Shown: piece by piece, positions 47,401-57,301 of the stretch
Layout: each line of letters begins with the position of its first letter
Position numbering within the stretch: the first letter of the stretch is position 1
Origin: Lepidodermella squamata
Taxonomy: Eukaryota > Gastrotricha
Assembly (NCBI GenBank): GCA_047495785.1
Contig: JBLDXI010000036.1
Location: forward strand, 186,001-250,000
DNA length: 64,000 nt
Direction: 5' to 3'
Notes under the pieces: generated by a model
The model's database searches: none
What the model was told of the DNA's origin: nothing
Seen by the model: only the letters and a program-made list of their open reading frames with translations
Made by a program: the position numbers and the translations under genes

Positions 47401-50400
47401 TCTTAGCTTCAATACATTGAGCCTCAGACTGGAAAGGCGTCGAGGCCTGAGCTGTTGTTTCGTGGCGTTCGCAGCCTGGAGGAAACTGGCGGCAAGCTAC
47501 CTGACCACCATTGGACCTTGAAACGCAACGAACGTACGCGGCCTTAAAAACAACATTATAAAACAAATTACTCTGAAAACATACAAGCATATAAAGTTGA
47601 CGGAATGTTTTAATTAATTTCGAAAACTCTCAATTTCGTTTGTTTTTTCTTTGAAATTTTTGATGCAAAAAGCAGCGCATAGAATTTTCAACGATTTTTC
47701 TTCTTAGGAACAAAGTAGAATTCTCGAACTAGGGGATATTTGCGAGCCCAAATTTTATAACCGAAGAAATAGAAAATCAAATCAAATCAAATAAAAGTCA
47801 CTTGAGGCCCTTTTCTCAATTTCGAGAGCTTTCAATGTCCATATATACCTAATTTAGCTTCTACCATTCCTGAATATAAAAGACTAAGTGAAAGCTGAGC
47901 ACGATCCGTTAGTAAATTCGTGAATTATTTAACGGTTATTGTCATAAAATCCTCACCTGTCGACTTCCTTCCCGATAGGTCTCGCAGATAGCGAAGTGAG
48001 CAGCAGCATCGCACGGAGCATCATTTATGTACAAAAGCGAGTGATAATCTCCTGCAGTGCTGTAGCTAATATAAGCCACGCATGTGTCGTAGCTGTTTGG
48101 CTCACCCGGCCCCCATTGTTGGTCGAGCGGCGTGAACTCTGAGCCATCAATCCACGTGTACTTGTCGGAAATCATCTTAAGACCGATCCAGGCTGTATTT
48201 GAAGATCTCGCGTAAAGCAGAGCTCGAACTTGGTCTTGCTCGTCGGCTGTTTTTACCGAGGCGAGTCGCGCGGAGCTTTTCAGACACAGTTGTCGGGCGT
48301 CCTCGAAGCTGAGTCCTTGCAATGCGTCTGGAATAAATAAAACCTTGGCAGCATATTGGCAGGTTAGGTCAGTTGAAAAGGCAAGATCGCGAGGAAGTGT
48401 TTGCTCTTCTCTTCGGCAGCCCGAATCATAAGGCCGGCAGGCTACTTCACCATTTCTTGCCACGCACCGAACGAAACCAGCCTGAAACAAGATAAGATTT
48501 TCCCATATCGAAGACTGAAATATTTCGATTAGGAAAAAGGTACTCGCGCCAAAACTGTATTACAAATTCTTGAAAAATGAAGAATTTACTCAACCAACCT
48601 TGACGATTGGGTCTTCGAAGGTCTCGCAGATCGCAGCTTGGATCGTTGAATCACAGGGAACATTTTTCAGGTAATATATCTCCTGCGCCGAAAACGGGAA
48701 GTACGCAGCACAGGAATCTTCGCCCGGGCCATCGAGGCCCCATTGGTCAGAGAGCTCACTGAACATCGATCCATCGTTCCAGGTCCGATTGCCTGAAATT
48801 CCGGTCAAGCCAACCCAGGCAGACAAGGTTGGTGAGCTCGAAAGCATCAGCCTCGTTAATTCGACTTGATCATCAGCCGACTTGATAGTCGCAAGCTGTG
48901 CCGATTTCGAAGAGCAGAGATGCCGAGCGGTTAATCGGTTGATTGGCTCAAAGGTAGCCTCGATGAACAGCGTTTTGCGCGCAAACTTGCAGTCGAATTC
49001 TGAGAGATAGATTTTCTCATTCGGAAAGGTAACCTCCAGTCTATCGCAACCACGTTCGGTTGGTCTACAAACAGCAGAACCTTCGCCATATTTAGCTACA
49101 CAACGAACAAAGCCCTATGGATATATAAAATAAAAATCGGATTTAGGCGGAGAATAAAATTAAACTCACGCTGGAAAGAGCTCTTGGTCGTAAGGATTGG
49201 CATATAGCACCATTTAAGGTAGCTGAGCACGAGAGGCTGTTGAGGTAATAATCAGGAGCTCGGGAATTCGAAGCGGTGAGAAATTCATAGATTCCACAAG
49301 AATCGACTGGGATAGGGTCGAGGTTCCGAATTCGCCCAGGAAGCTCAAGATAAGGCGACCCATCCAGCCACCCCAGCTTATCAGCATTCGTCAGCCCAAC
49401 CCAAGCTTTATTCATAGATTCGCCCGAAATTAGGTTGCGAGCGATTTCTTGCTCTGTAGCCGTAGTTATCGAAGCCAATTGGCCTGAAGCTTCGGAGCAG
49501 GCATCTTTAGCTTCGAGCCAGGTTTTCGCTACATCAAACTTGAGGATAAAGAGACGTTTTTCCTGGTTTGAACATTCGGAGCGGTTGGAATAGATGACGT
49601 CAGGTGGCGAGTGGGCTTCATCACGAGCACATCCGATCGACCTCCGCCGGCATGTCGCTGTTCCAGTTACAGATGACACGCACCTTTTGAAGCCGGCCTA
49701 GAAACAAAAATAAAAATGTGAATCTTTGATAAACCCCTAAATTGAAATTTTGAAAAACAAATTTTAAAATAAATTTTAGGAAATGTTCGAGATAATGTTC
49801 AAAATGTGACCAGAGCAACTTACGAGTCGTACATCGGCCATGCATTTGCCATAGTTATCCGCAAAACTGTTCTCGAAAGCGTAAATTTTGACCTTGAATA
49901 TACAAACAGAATTAACTTGAATGTCACGATAACTCAAAACGATACCTGTTGCAATCCTTGCGGGCACGATGCGTAGCATACACTTGAAGTGAGTGATTCA
50001 CACTGAACAGCGTTCTGAAGGAAACAGATCGGAAATTTAGAATTTTATCAGTTAAAAATTGAAAATTGAACTCACAAATCTCAAGCAATTATCTTCAGAT
50101 CTGAAAGCTTCGGGCGAATAAATCGAAGTCTCAGCAGGCGCTGGACATTTTTTGCGGCATGCCTTAAAATTTCGCGTCGAGGTATCGAAGCAGCGATAAA
50201 CAGGGGCGAGGTCTGGAGCTCGAACTTGAAAAATTCAAAATTCACCAAAATTCAATTTTCGACCGGGAAATTTTACGCCATTTAGTTTGACAATCTTCCA
50301 AATCATCAAATGTTCGCCCTGGTTTCTGTAAATTCGAGATTTTAGTATGAGCAAAATTGAGAAATTATTGTTAACCGTTCCGGCCGGGCAGTCCAATCGC

Positions 50401-51075
50401 TTTGGCATGCACGTCACCGTGTAACTGCCTTGATGACAGCGTTTGAAATGCTGGGTCTGAATTTGATATTAATGACGATAATCTGCTCGTTCCCATGGCT
50501 GGTCTTACCTCAAAATGTTTCAGAGCCAATTCGCACTCCTCGTAATTGTCTCTGAAGAATTTGGCACGGCTGAAAAGTTTGATCTAGAAAGAAACATGAA
50601 CCAACATTTTTACTTATAATTTTCATTGTAAAACGAAATTTGAAAAAAATCTCTAATTATTTGGGTGCTCTATTTTATCGAAAAATCTAACCTCAATCTC
50701 GCCTTCACGGCAACTGGTGATTCCAAAGCGGCAGATTGGCATCAATTTTTCATACAGGTAACAGAGTCTCGCAGCCTAAATGAAAATAATTACCGAAACG
50801 CTGTTAAATTAATGACAAATTTATAGAATTGACCCCCTGAGTGCAGACTGTAACATCAGTAAAATTCAGCCCTCGCTATTAAAAAAATATTTTGAAATTA
50901 GAAATTTTAATGCTGAGTAAATCTAAATTACCGGATACTCATTCAATCGACAGCCTTCAGGTAATCTTCGACATCGTTTAAAGGAGGCGTCGAACTGTGA
51001 GAAGCACCGTATCCAAGTTGTTGCAGAAGCAACGGGTACAGCAAAAATCGCAATCAAAATAAATGAGCGTAACAT
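34903..51075 (-). CDS. Giant secreted protein: cysteine modules plus 16 A-B-CTLD units
   Basis: 24 inferred exons, about 3,040 aa, all joins in frame. Exon 1 (50932-51075) encodes a signal peptide (MLRSFILIAIFAVPVASA) and a cysteine module RCFSQFDASFKRC. Seven small exons follow: 50692-50775, 50509-50583, 50376-50456, 50277-50325, 50076-50212, 49946-50014, 49824-49892. They alternate a three-cysteine module (A) and a one-cysteine module (B). Then come 16 single exons of 510-552 bases, every one a multiple of three and phase 0. Each encodes A (RCV, then CR, then GC), B (one C) and a C-type lectin domain with the WVGL motif and four CTLD cysteines. The last unit ends ICETYQPL and stop; there is no membrane anchor. 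Long CTLD arrays usually bind sugars or matrix. Only unit 3 keeps a textbook EPN sugar motif. A structural or matrix role is inference. Confidence 0.85.
35479..36000 (-). other. Lectin unit 15 exon
   Basis: QAWVGLAKRWIDGS, WGTNEPSGDGSC, LYLNDVPCS, AAVCETY. EPS plus ND. Confidence 0.82.
36212..36739 (-). other. Lectin unit 14 exon
   Basis: STWIGLTKASQLRWIDGE, SGNGSCSTLEL, FALCETF. No EPN; paired in similarity with unit 12. Confidence 0.8.
37081..37605 (-). other. Lectin unit 13 exon
   Basis: SGWTGLQKSSGIRRWIDNS, WGPGEPGNDDCAEY, LYMNDHICD, SAICETF. Very close to unit 16, suggesting a recent internal duplication. Confidence 0.82.
37661..38173 (-). other. Lectin unit 12 exon
   Basis: SAWVGLTKTTTLRWIDGS, SGSCSSFEFL, YAICETF. 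No EPN; close to unit 14 in its central part (SWHNAYGLCQSQGGQLATVK). Confidence 0.8.
38774..39325 (-). other. Lectin unit 11 exon
   Basis: RAWVGLVKINGVFTWPDSS, WGPSEPGASLGSED, LYLADVVCD, AAVCETY. The longest unit (184 residues), with an insertion after EPG. Confidence 0.8.
39444..39965 (-). other. Lectin unit 10 exon
   Basis: ETWVGFYKTATTSWIDGS, WGPRQPIDYQSIC, RAVCEKY. RQP at the sugar motif; A module shortened (CRQRCLSDE). Confidence 0.8.
40140..40330 (+). repeat. Degenerate CCTAA-rich block in a lectin gene intron
   Basis: Scattered CCCTAA-like units (CTCTAGCCCTAACCCTGAAG and similar) in the intron between units 9 and 10. Looks like decayed telomere-type repeat. Confidence 0.45.
40479..40676. 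repeat. Long hairpin in a lectin gene intron
   Basis: The left arm ends 40575, the right arm begins 40598, with a 22-base loop. At least 65 bases pair nearly perfectly (around AACTTGTTCACGTGAATG), and the outer ends CTACACCTTTTC match inverted. The left arm has about 20 extra bases. Confidence 0.75.
40727..41260 (-). other. Lectin unit 9 exon
   Basis: SAWVGLVKSNSELRWIDGA, KCFSYGNMYS, YAVCETY. No EPN. The A module (CRPWSNGCSRDE) resembles that of unit 14. Confidence 0.8.
41314..41862 (-). other. Lectin unit 8 exon
   Basis: DAWVGLLQSGGESHWVDGG, WGPSNVPISDYQC, NAICETF. No canonical sugar motif. Confidence 0.8.
42112..44496. mobile_element. TIR element with ATGCATCGRCTATGCAT subterminal repeats
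   Basis: About 2.4 kb filling the intron between lectin units 7 and 8. Ends read CCCTAGCGAAAAAAG and, inverted, CCCTAGTTAAAAAAC. Both ends carry roughly 250-300 bases crowded with words such as ATGCATCGGCTATGCAT and GTGTACATGCAT in opposite orientation. The interior has a GGGTA run (44143-44162) and a B-box-like GGTTCGAACCC (43409-43419), but no transposase frame. Confidence 0.6.
44520..45038 (-). other. Lectin unit 7 exon
   Basis: SAWVGLLKPRWIDGS, ends GAVCETF. No EPN-like motif. Its donor site is followed within about 25 bases by the 2.4 kb TIR element. Confidence 0.78.
45095..45607 (-). other. Lectin unit 6 exon
   Basis: AWIGLRYDSDSSKFAWIDGA, WHTVEPSGDGQC, LYFNDVPCD, AAVCETF. EPS plus ND, a near-canonical site. 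Confidence 0.8.
45707..46095. mobile_element. MITE, about 390 bases, in a lectin gene intron
   Basis: Inverted termini of about 27 bases: TACCGTAATCCGGTACAACT continuing to TTGAACA on the left and its complement on the right. TA at each end may be the target site. It sits between units 5 and 6. Confidence 0.7.
46437..46973 (-). other. Lectin unit 5 exon
   Basis: QAWVGLTKTADFGWIDGS, WGPGNPGSDGQC, ends GAICEKF. NPG in place of EPN. Confidence 0.8.
47033..47542 (-). other. Lectin unit 4 exon
   Basis: The shortest unit (170 residues). It has SAWIGLVRGESALKWSDGA and ends FALCESF, but the segment between the first CTLD cysteine and QLATIK is shortened (GKCQLATIK) and no sugar motif is seen. Confidence 0.78.
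47957..48481 (-). other. Lectin unit 3 exon (EPN motif)
   Basis: QQWGPGEPNSYDTC followed by LYINDAPCD. It is the only unit with the EPN motif typical of mannose-type calcium-dependent sugar binding, together with ND of the WND motif. Confidence 0.82.
48599..49114 (-). other. Lectin unit 2 exon
   Basis: AWVGLTGISGNRTWNDGS, then WGLDGPGEDSC and YYLKNVPCD. The sugar motif position reads DGP. Confidence 0.8.
49170..49697 (-). other. Lectin unit 1 exon
   Basis: A-B-CTLD with KAWVGLTNADKLGWLDGS; ends GAICQSL. No EPN/QPD motif and no ND before the third CTLD cysteine (YYLNSLSC). Confidence 0.78.
49824..51075 (-). other. N-terminal A/B cysteine-module exons of the lectin gene
   Basis: Eight exons in the order A, A, B, A, B, A(+B), A, B. 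A modules include LCYLYEKLMPICRFGITSC and RCHQGSYTVTCMPKRLDC; B modules include FFRDNYEEC and TFDDLEDC. The fifth exon ends in phase 1 and the sixth begins in phase 1, as in the gene at 60684-63170. Most of these exons are too small to show as open frames. Confidence 0.8.
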
Positions 51076-51126
51076 TTTTAACACAAATAAAACTGGAAAA
51101 ATAAATAAATTGAACAGTCAATTAGC

Positions 51127-51136
51127 TTTATAAATA
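51127..51136 (-). promoter_or_regulatory. TATA-like box of the lectin gene
   Basis: TATTTATAAA on the minus strand, about 52 bases upstream of the ATG at 51073-51075. Confidence 0.45.
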
Positions 51137-51489
51137 CAACTAATAGAGAATCGTTCGAGAAAATTCTTCAGTAAAACGCGTGTCTCTGCGTATTTAGAAC
51201 GAACACGTGTGGTTCATAATTACTATCGGGATTGAAATTAGTGGCCATTCACAAATAGATGAGTGTAAATTTTAAACGCTCGATAAGACGTGAAATGTTT
51301 TATCGTTATCGGCCATTGGCAGGTAAAAATTCTAATTTTTTATGATTCTTATGACGTCATCTACCAACGGAAATTGTTGCGAATTTTTATGTTGATAAAT
51401 GTTCGAGCCAGTGATAAATAAATAAAAACACTGCATTTTTATTCAATATTTTTTATTCAAAATTTTTCCTTTCTTTCGAGATTTTTTCC

Positions 51490-52800
51490 TCAGATGCACC
51501 TGCAGCAGGTCGTAAGAAAATACGACAATTATGCGGAGGACAAGTGAGTTCAAACGATGTAATAATTTGCAAACTGGATTGATTTTCTGAAACATTAAAA
51601 ACCTGGGTTTTCTTTCGCCACCGTCAAGTTTTACATACGAACGAACTACCCTGATTTAATTAAAACTCATCCGCATCCTCGAAATTCAGGTATCATAGAA
51701 TATTATATCTGCAAAATGCGGAGAAGCCGAGCAATGCTTGCAAATACAATAAGAGCCAGCACCCAGCAGAAGCACAAAAATGAACAAGCTGTGTTTTTTG
51801 GACGGGGCCGAGCATAATGGCACGGCTGCTCGAGCCGGAATCGGGTAAAGCTGATCATTAGGCGTAAAATAATGAAAAATATTGAAATGTTAGGGACGGA
51901 GGACACGATTCACATCATGATTCAGTTGGTCAAAAACACCGACCAGGCGATTCTTGAAGTACTCGGCACCGCCGATGAGGCGAGTTTATTGGACAGAATC
52001 GAGGCCGTACGATCAAGACATCGGCGAGTTTTAGCAGATCTGTCATCGCTGAAGTCATCTGCTGATAATCGCGAGCTAATTTTCTCAAACTTCATGCTGA
52101 ATTGAAAGATGCGGTGAAAACAGCCCAATGTGTCCCACTGGAGAAACGCTTTCAAGAAGTCGAAGCGGAGTTGCATCTCGTTCAAAAAGAGAATGCCCGC
52201 ATGTCTCAAGCTGTGTTCGGAAAAGACCGCCAGACTGTGTAAGATACCAAGCGCAAACTGGAATTGAGCGGCTCTGGAGTTGCCGACGTCGTATTCTTAC
52301 CGCAGGGCAACGTTGCAAAATTCAAGTTCGTCACTCGACAACAAGCAGCCGCAGCCTTGAAAACATCCAGGAAAACGGATGCAAGGACATCTTTGCTTGG
52401 ATTTTTTAGTATCTGGCAGCTTGGCGCTGGGCCTAATAGAAGTGTTCCACAAGGGCTGAAAGTCACAGTGAAGGAAGTAGGCTTTTCGCCGAAAGGGAGA
52501 TGCCCATCAATTTTCACTCGCGACTACGTCGCTCGCATTCTAATCTTCACCTCTTTTTCTGGTGATGCTTTTGTAGTAGATTCATTCCCACTTTGTTGCT
52601 TTCAGACCTTTCCCCTCACATTAATTCTGATAGTTTTGGGGCAGGAATGCTACGAAACAAAAAATTGTAACACCGCGAGCGATGCGAGCTTTAGCTGTCG
52701 CTTTTTCGCAAAATCATCGGTTAGAAATGTGCTGAAAATGATTCGAATTAAAAATTCTTGGACCTTGGAAGAAGTTCAAGCTAATTCAACTCAAGGCTAG
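51490..52800 (+). pseudogene. Unrecognised coiled-coil gene remnant
   Basis: A possible exon at 51494-51544 (HLQQVVRKYDNYAEDK) is followed by a frame from 51872 (EVLGTADEASLLDRIEAVRS) that continues after a one-base shift into KLHAELKDAVKTAQ and EVEAELHLVQKENARM. A TAA then follows, and the frame goes on past it (DTKRKLELSGSGVADVVFLP) to about 52500 or further. The charge pattern is that of a coiled coil. The shift and stop could be missed introns, but no good splice sites were seen, so I call it a decayed gene. I do not recognise the family. Confidence 0.35.
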
Positions 52801-54070
52801 AAGATTCTCAGCATTTGAAGCAGTGTTTTTTTTAACAAGCGATTGTTACAAACGATTTTTTTGGTAGTTACCTCGCTTGAAAATTATAAGACTTGTGCTG
52901 AATTGGTGAAAATTTAGAGTAATTTGAACCTAGTGAATTTGAGTACAAACGAAGCGATGAAATTTTTCGGATTTAACAATAAAATTAGCTCCAAAACCCC
53001 CTAAAAATGACGATATAACAGGCTTTCACAGACGTTACTACGATATTGGATTTTAAACTCAGTCCGATTGGTTGTTTCAGTGTAACAATTGTTACAAGCC
53101 TGAAAAACATTGTTTGAAATCTATCCCTTCTGAATTGGGCCGATACGGGATTCTCTTCCTCAACGAAATCTCGATGAAAGCTTGAAGTGCCAGTTTAACT
53201 AATGCTCATTGTATGCTTTTCGCAGATCTGAAAGGAGCAATGATAAGTAGCCTGAACGAGCGCAGCGAGTGAAAAATTGTGAAAATGCAAGAGCGGAAGC
53301 AATTTTCTTATATGGCTCTGAAAATGCAAAGCTGCAGCCCTTGTAGTAGCTACATCATGACTGATACTGAGGCTAAACATTGAGGTTTACTGAGTGCCGT
53401 GCACTTTCCTTTTAAGACAAAGTTTAGAGAAGGGGGATGGTTTACTTTTTTGGGGGCGCGACGTTTCGCGAAGAGGGGGTAAACCCCCTCATCCCTCATC
53501 TTCAAGGGGAACATTCTATCGCCCTCCCCAAGCTGGCTAACAATATATTTCCGGGCAAGACTGTCTGCAAGGTCGATATCGTAATAAATTCTTGCGATAC
53601 TTCCCACTTACCATATTCTGGGTCATGGCCCAGTTAACGGCTACGGCGCGCACCTTTATTGCCTTCAATAAAAATCGCTAAAAATTGGCTTTTCGTGATT
53701 TGATGTTATTCAGCTGAATTTTTTGATTTTTCAAAAATTTTCATTCCAACGCCTAATGATTTAATTTTAGCCGTGGCGATTCGCAATTGGTAAATTCCAA
53801 TGAATCAATAATTTCAATTAATAACAAAGTGGTCACTTTCCTCGATGGTTTATATGAATAATCAAAATTATTTGCAAATTATTGTAAATTGAGAAAAAAA
53901 TTCTGACAGTGGGAAGTAAAATCTTTCGAAAAAAATTTTAATTTCGAAATTTTGAAATGTTCTAAGGTGGATTTAACCCGAATTCTTCATGGACTTCAGT
54001 GCCCGCATCAACTCTGCAACCGTGGTTGCTACTAAGTCGAAGTATCATTCGATTCGATTTGATACAAAAA
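52801..54070. other. Non-coding stretch
   Basis: No gene recognised. It contains a short GC-rich inverted repeat near 53448-53486 (GAGGGGGTAAACCCCCTC). Confidence 0.4.
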
Positions 54071-54072
54071 AT

Positions 54073-55142
54073 AGCAGGGTTGCACTAAATACAGGTCGCC
54101 TCTACTTTCTACATGTTTAAACGTTTAAACGTTTAAACATGTTTAAACAGGACTTTATACAGCTTGTGGCGACATCACCTATTTCAGGCAGGTATACAAA
54201 GGAATTAAGCCCCAAATCAAGCAAATACTTTCGATAAACGTTATTGCCGGTATATAGGTTACGTCGTTGGCACCATTTAGCCCACAATTCAGATTCCTCT
54301 TCATGTAAATTTTTACTTTTCCGTGATTAAAGGCCTGTCCTCGTTGAGGCTACCTATGTAGTATTAGTTGAAGTATCAGGAAGTAGCCTTGGCATTAAAG
54401 CGCGCAACTTATGATACGTAGAATTAAGCATTAGTGCGCGCACCTTTCAGCGCACCTGTAATGCAAAACGAAAGTCACTGGGGGCGCGCGTTAACGCCAG
54501 GGTTTTTCTGGGGTCTGGCAGGATTAGCGGGATTAACGGGTACTCTCAGCAGCTCTTGGTATTGCGTAAGAGACTTTGAAAGGCGCGCGCACTAATGCTT
54601 TATTCTTAATTCATTTTCGCGTTAGATGCGCGCACTAATTCCTGAATTTGACTTCACCCTTGTAATTAAAAATATTGTACTATACGTCCTAACGCAGAAA
54701 GTGGAAGTTGATTGGGAGCGCTGCGTCAAAACGGTGATTTTTCGAAGCATGCGAATCAACACCTTATTTGCAATTGATAAGTACATGAGATTCTTCGTAC
54801 ATTATACACTCTTGCAGGCTCCTTTCATGCTAAAGTAACTCCGGGTTTCTAGCCATGAGAAGCAATGAAAAATCTCAGAACAACGCTCAGGTGACGTAAA
54901 AATGTTTTAAAACATTGGACGTTTGTCAAATTTGAATGAAATGAGGCAAATAATAGTTGTTGTTGCGTGAAATAGCCAGAAATACTTCACGGCTATGAAC
55001 TCAAGCGACTGATTTTAATGAAATCATAGCATTAATTGATAATGACTTTATACATATGTATAAAGTGCCCGGACTTTATACTGTTTAAACATGTGTTTAA
55101 ACACGTGTGTTTAAACATCCTGTTTATACAAGTGCAACCCTG
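54073..55142. mobile_element. TIR element with GTTTAAAC palindromes, hAT-like ends
   Basis: About 1.07 kb. The left end starts CAGGGTTGCACTAAATACAG and the right end, inverted, CAGGGTTGCACTTGTATAAA. Both then carry clusters of ATGTTTAAAC (54112-54148 and 55082-55117) and a TATAAAGTCC word. CAGGGTTGCA is typical of hAT termini, but I could not find an exact 8-base target duplication. No transposase. A second inverted repeat of about 30 bases (GCATTAGTGCGCGC type) is nested at about 54418-54616, and a copy of the 17305 repeat lies inside. Confidence 0.65.
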
Positions 55143-56620
55143 CGAAAATAGTGTGCACATGATAATGATTTTGCGAGAAGATGAATGCTTACTCATTGAT
55201 ACTGGCAAAAAATCATGTTGATAGGTTGGGCTGGTAGGATATAGCTTATCCCGCACCCTTATCCCGCAGTCCCGCATCACGTGAACAAACTGCGGGATGC
55301 TGCGGGAGGAATTTCTAAATGTTTGACATTGTCAAGGGCGTGTCGTCAAATGGGTGTTCTCTGTGAACATGAGGCATCTACTATTCAACAGGGCGCCTCT
55401 AGCTACATATATCTCATGAAAATTCATCACCGAAGTTGCAGTAAAATATGGCCCGGAACATTAGAAGGAAAATTTCGAAATTTACCAAGTGTGTTTTTTA
55501 TCTCACATTTCACCGCGCTGATTACTGGCTGAAAACTGGCTGAGTTGTTGACAAGCGGTTTTCGCCATTCGAAGGCCCGTCGAATGGTACACTAGACACG
55601 CTTATTATATTACGCCGAGAGTCTTCCGAATCGGCGAGAAAAAATTCGCAAAAACATCGAAATTTCGAAATTTGTGGATCGACCGCGCCTCCTATAGGCA
55701 AACTATGGGACGATGGGACTAGTCTCGTTCGATTCGTCTTGAAATTCTACGTAGGACAGTGTAATTGTTACGTGCACACAGAACAGGTGAATGTGTTTGA
55801 AATTTGACAGAAATCCGAGTGCGAGTGTGAGCGCCGCCGCCTAGTCTGAAAAACGCGTTTTGCCGCGCCTACTATTGTTCAATAACCATGAATGGCTACG
55901 ACAACGTGCTTGGTCTCTAATCATTCGGCGGAAAATTTGCTACATTTTACGCGTATTCACATGTGAGTGCTATCGCGGTAAGGTGTCAAAATAATTGCCC
56001 AAAGTCAGGAAAATTGAAATTTTTATTTCACTAAAAATCAACGGCCGGCAAAACCTTACTGTCAAAGTAAAATTAGCAAATATTAAGGCGGTTTTAGTAC
56101 CGAAAAATCCGCCATGCTTCTGAATCAACTTTGAACACGATAAATTCCGCACCTAATTGAGTGTTACCTGCGCGTCGAAAAATTTAGACCTCGTAATTTT
56201 TTGTGAAATTTTAATGTTTGAAAATTCGTAGAAAATCAACCGTTGATCCGATTAATTCCGTGGTTGCACTGTTGGATAGATAATATTGAGGCAAATGTTT
56301 TGATGCGCCCCTCCGGGGAAGGGCGGGCGCGAAACCCGCCATAACAGTAAAAATGGTCGCATCGCGATGCCGAAAACCAGCGATGAGTTAACGGAAGCCA
56401 AGAAGGTTAACGTGGACAGGTCTACGGTTGATTCATAGGTTGGCATGGTTCAGTCTAAAACTAAAGAACTCACGTGGCAAGACGGGACAGCGTACACATT
56501 TAACATTTAACAGGGCTGATTGGCTCTATCTTTTTATGTAATATGTGTTTACATATTCATTAGCTCGAATATGACCTGCCGTCTGTGGCGGTGTGGGGTG
56601 AGATTTTGCGATTTTCTATC
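55143..56620. other. Non-coding stretch
   Basis: No gene recognised. Small hairpins occur at 55247-55303 (TCCCGCAG type) and near 56306-56334 (GC-rich). Confidence 0.4.
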
Positions 56621-57000
56621 ATTGTAGTTCGATAACAGGCTCATTTGATTTTTCGCAGACTGCTGAATACCTTAGCAGCATCTTGAGAGCAGAATACTCA
56701 AGCGACGCTTTGCGACAGAAATGGCGAGTTAGTCTTACGTTTTCGTAACATGCATACCAATGCCACGCAACGGTGTTGCTTTCCTCCCACACTATCGATG
56801 CTCTTTCTCCAGAGCGACCGCTCCTTTGTTGGCTGCCGACCGCCTTGCAACTCGAACTACATGACACAGGTGAAATTTTGAACAATGATCGAAAGGCAAT
56901 AGAATTTTGATGACTAACAAAAAATGTTCTGTCATTTTGGTCCTTCAGCGTTGGAACTTGAATCGACGAAGCGCATTGCAACAATGAAATGGGTTTTTTT
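56620..57000 (+). pseudogene. Rearranged fragment of the A/B cysteine-module gene
   Basis: Pieces match the gene at 60684-63170 in order but with joins out of place: an intron end plus the start of exon 3 (TTCGATAACAGGCTCATTTG, then ACTGCTGAATACCTT), a jump to exon 4 (TCAAGCGACGCTTTG), a jump to exon 6 (TATCGATGCTTTCTCCAGAG through its ACACAG|GTGAAA donor), then a weak exon 7 (TCGACGAAGCGCATTGC). Not functional. Confidence 0.72.
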
Positions 57001-57104
57001 CTATGGGAAATGGGAAGAGTGTTTTATTTAACTGATAACATCTGACTGGTAGCGAGTGAAAATTGGGATTCGGCGTCTTATTTTTCTGTATTTTCCAGCA
57101 TATG

Positions 57105-57200
57105 GCAACAGGGTGCGATCTTGGATTCCGGAGCTGCCAGGGATGGAAAAAAATTGTTTGCTGTTTTTGCCAAAATTACTTGTTATTTTGGCGAATAACA
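57105..57200. repeat. Dispersed repeat, second copy at 63436-63541
   Basis: Starts GGGTGCGATCTTGGATTC and includes CCAGGGATGGAAAAAA; the copy at 63436-63541 shares most positions over about 100 bases. Confidence 0.6.
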
Positions 57201-57301
57201 GAGCGAATAACAGTTCTTTACTTTAATAGTTTCTTGTTGTGTTTTCTTTTGTTTTAGCCTGATGCACAAGGACCGAAACGTCGCCCGTTATAAGTAAAGT
57301 A

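Noticed and set aside
53350-53637. Frames around a GC-rich inverted repeat
   Set aside because: Created by the repeat; no conserved domain.
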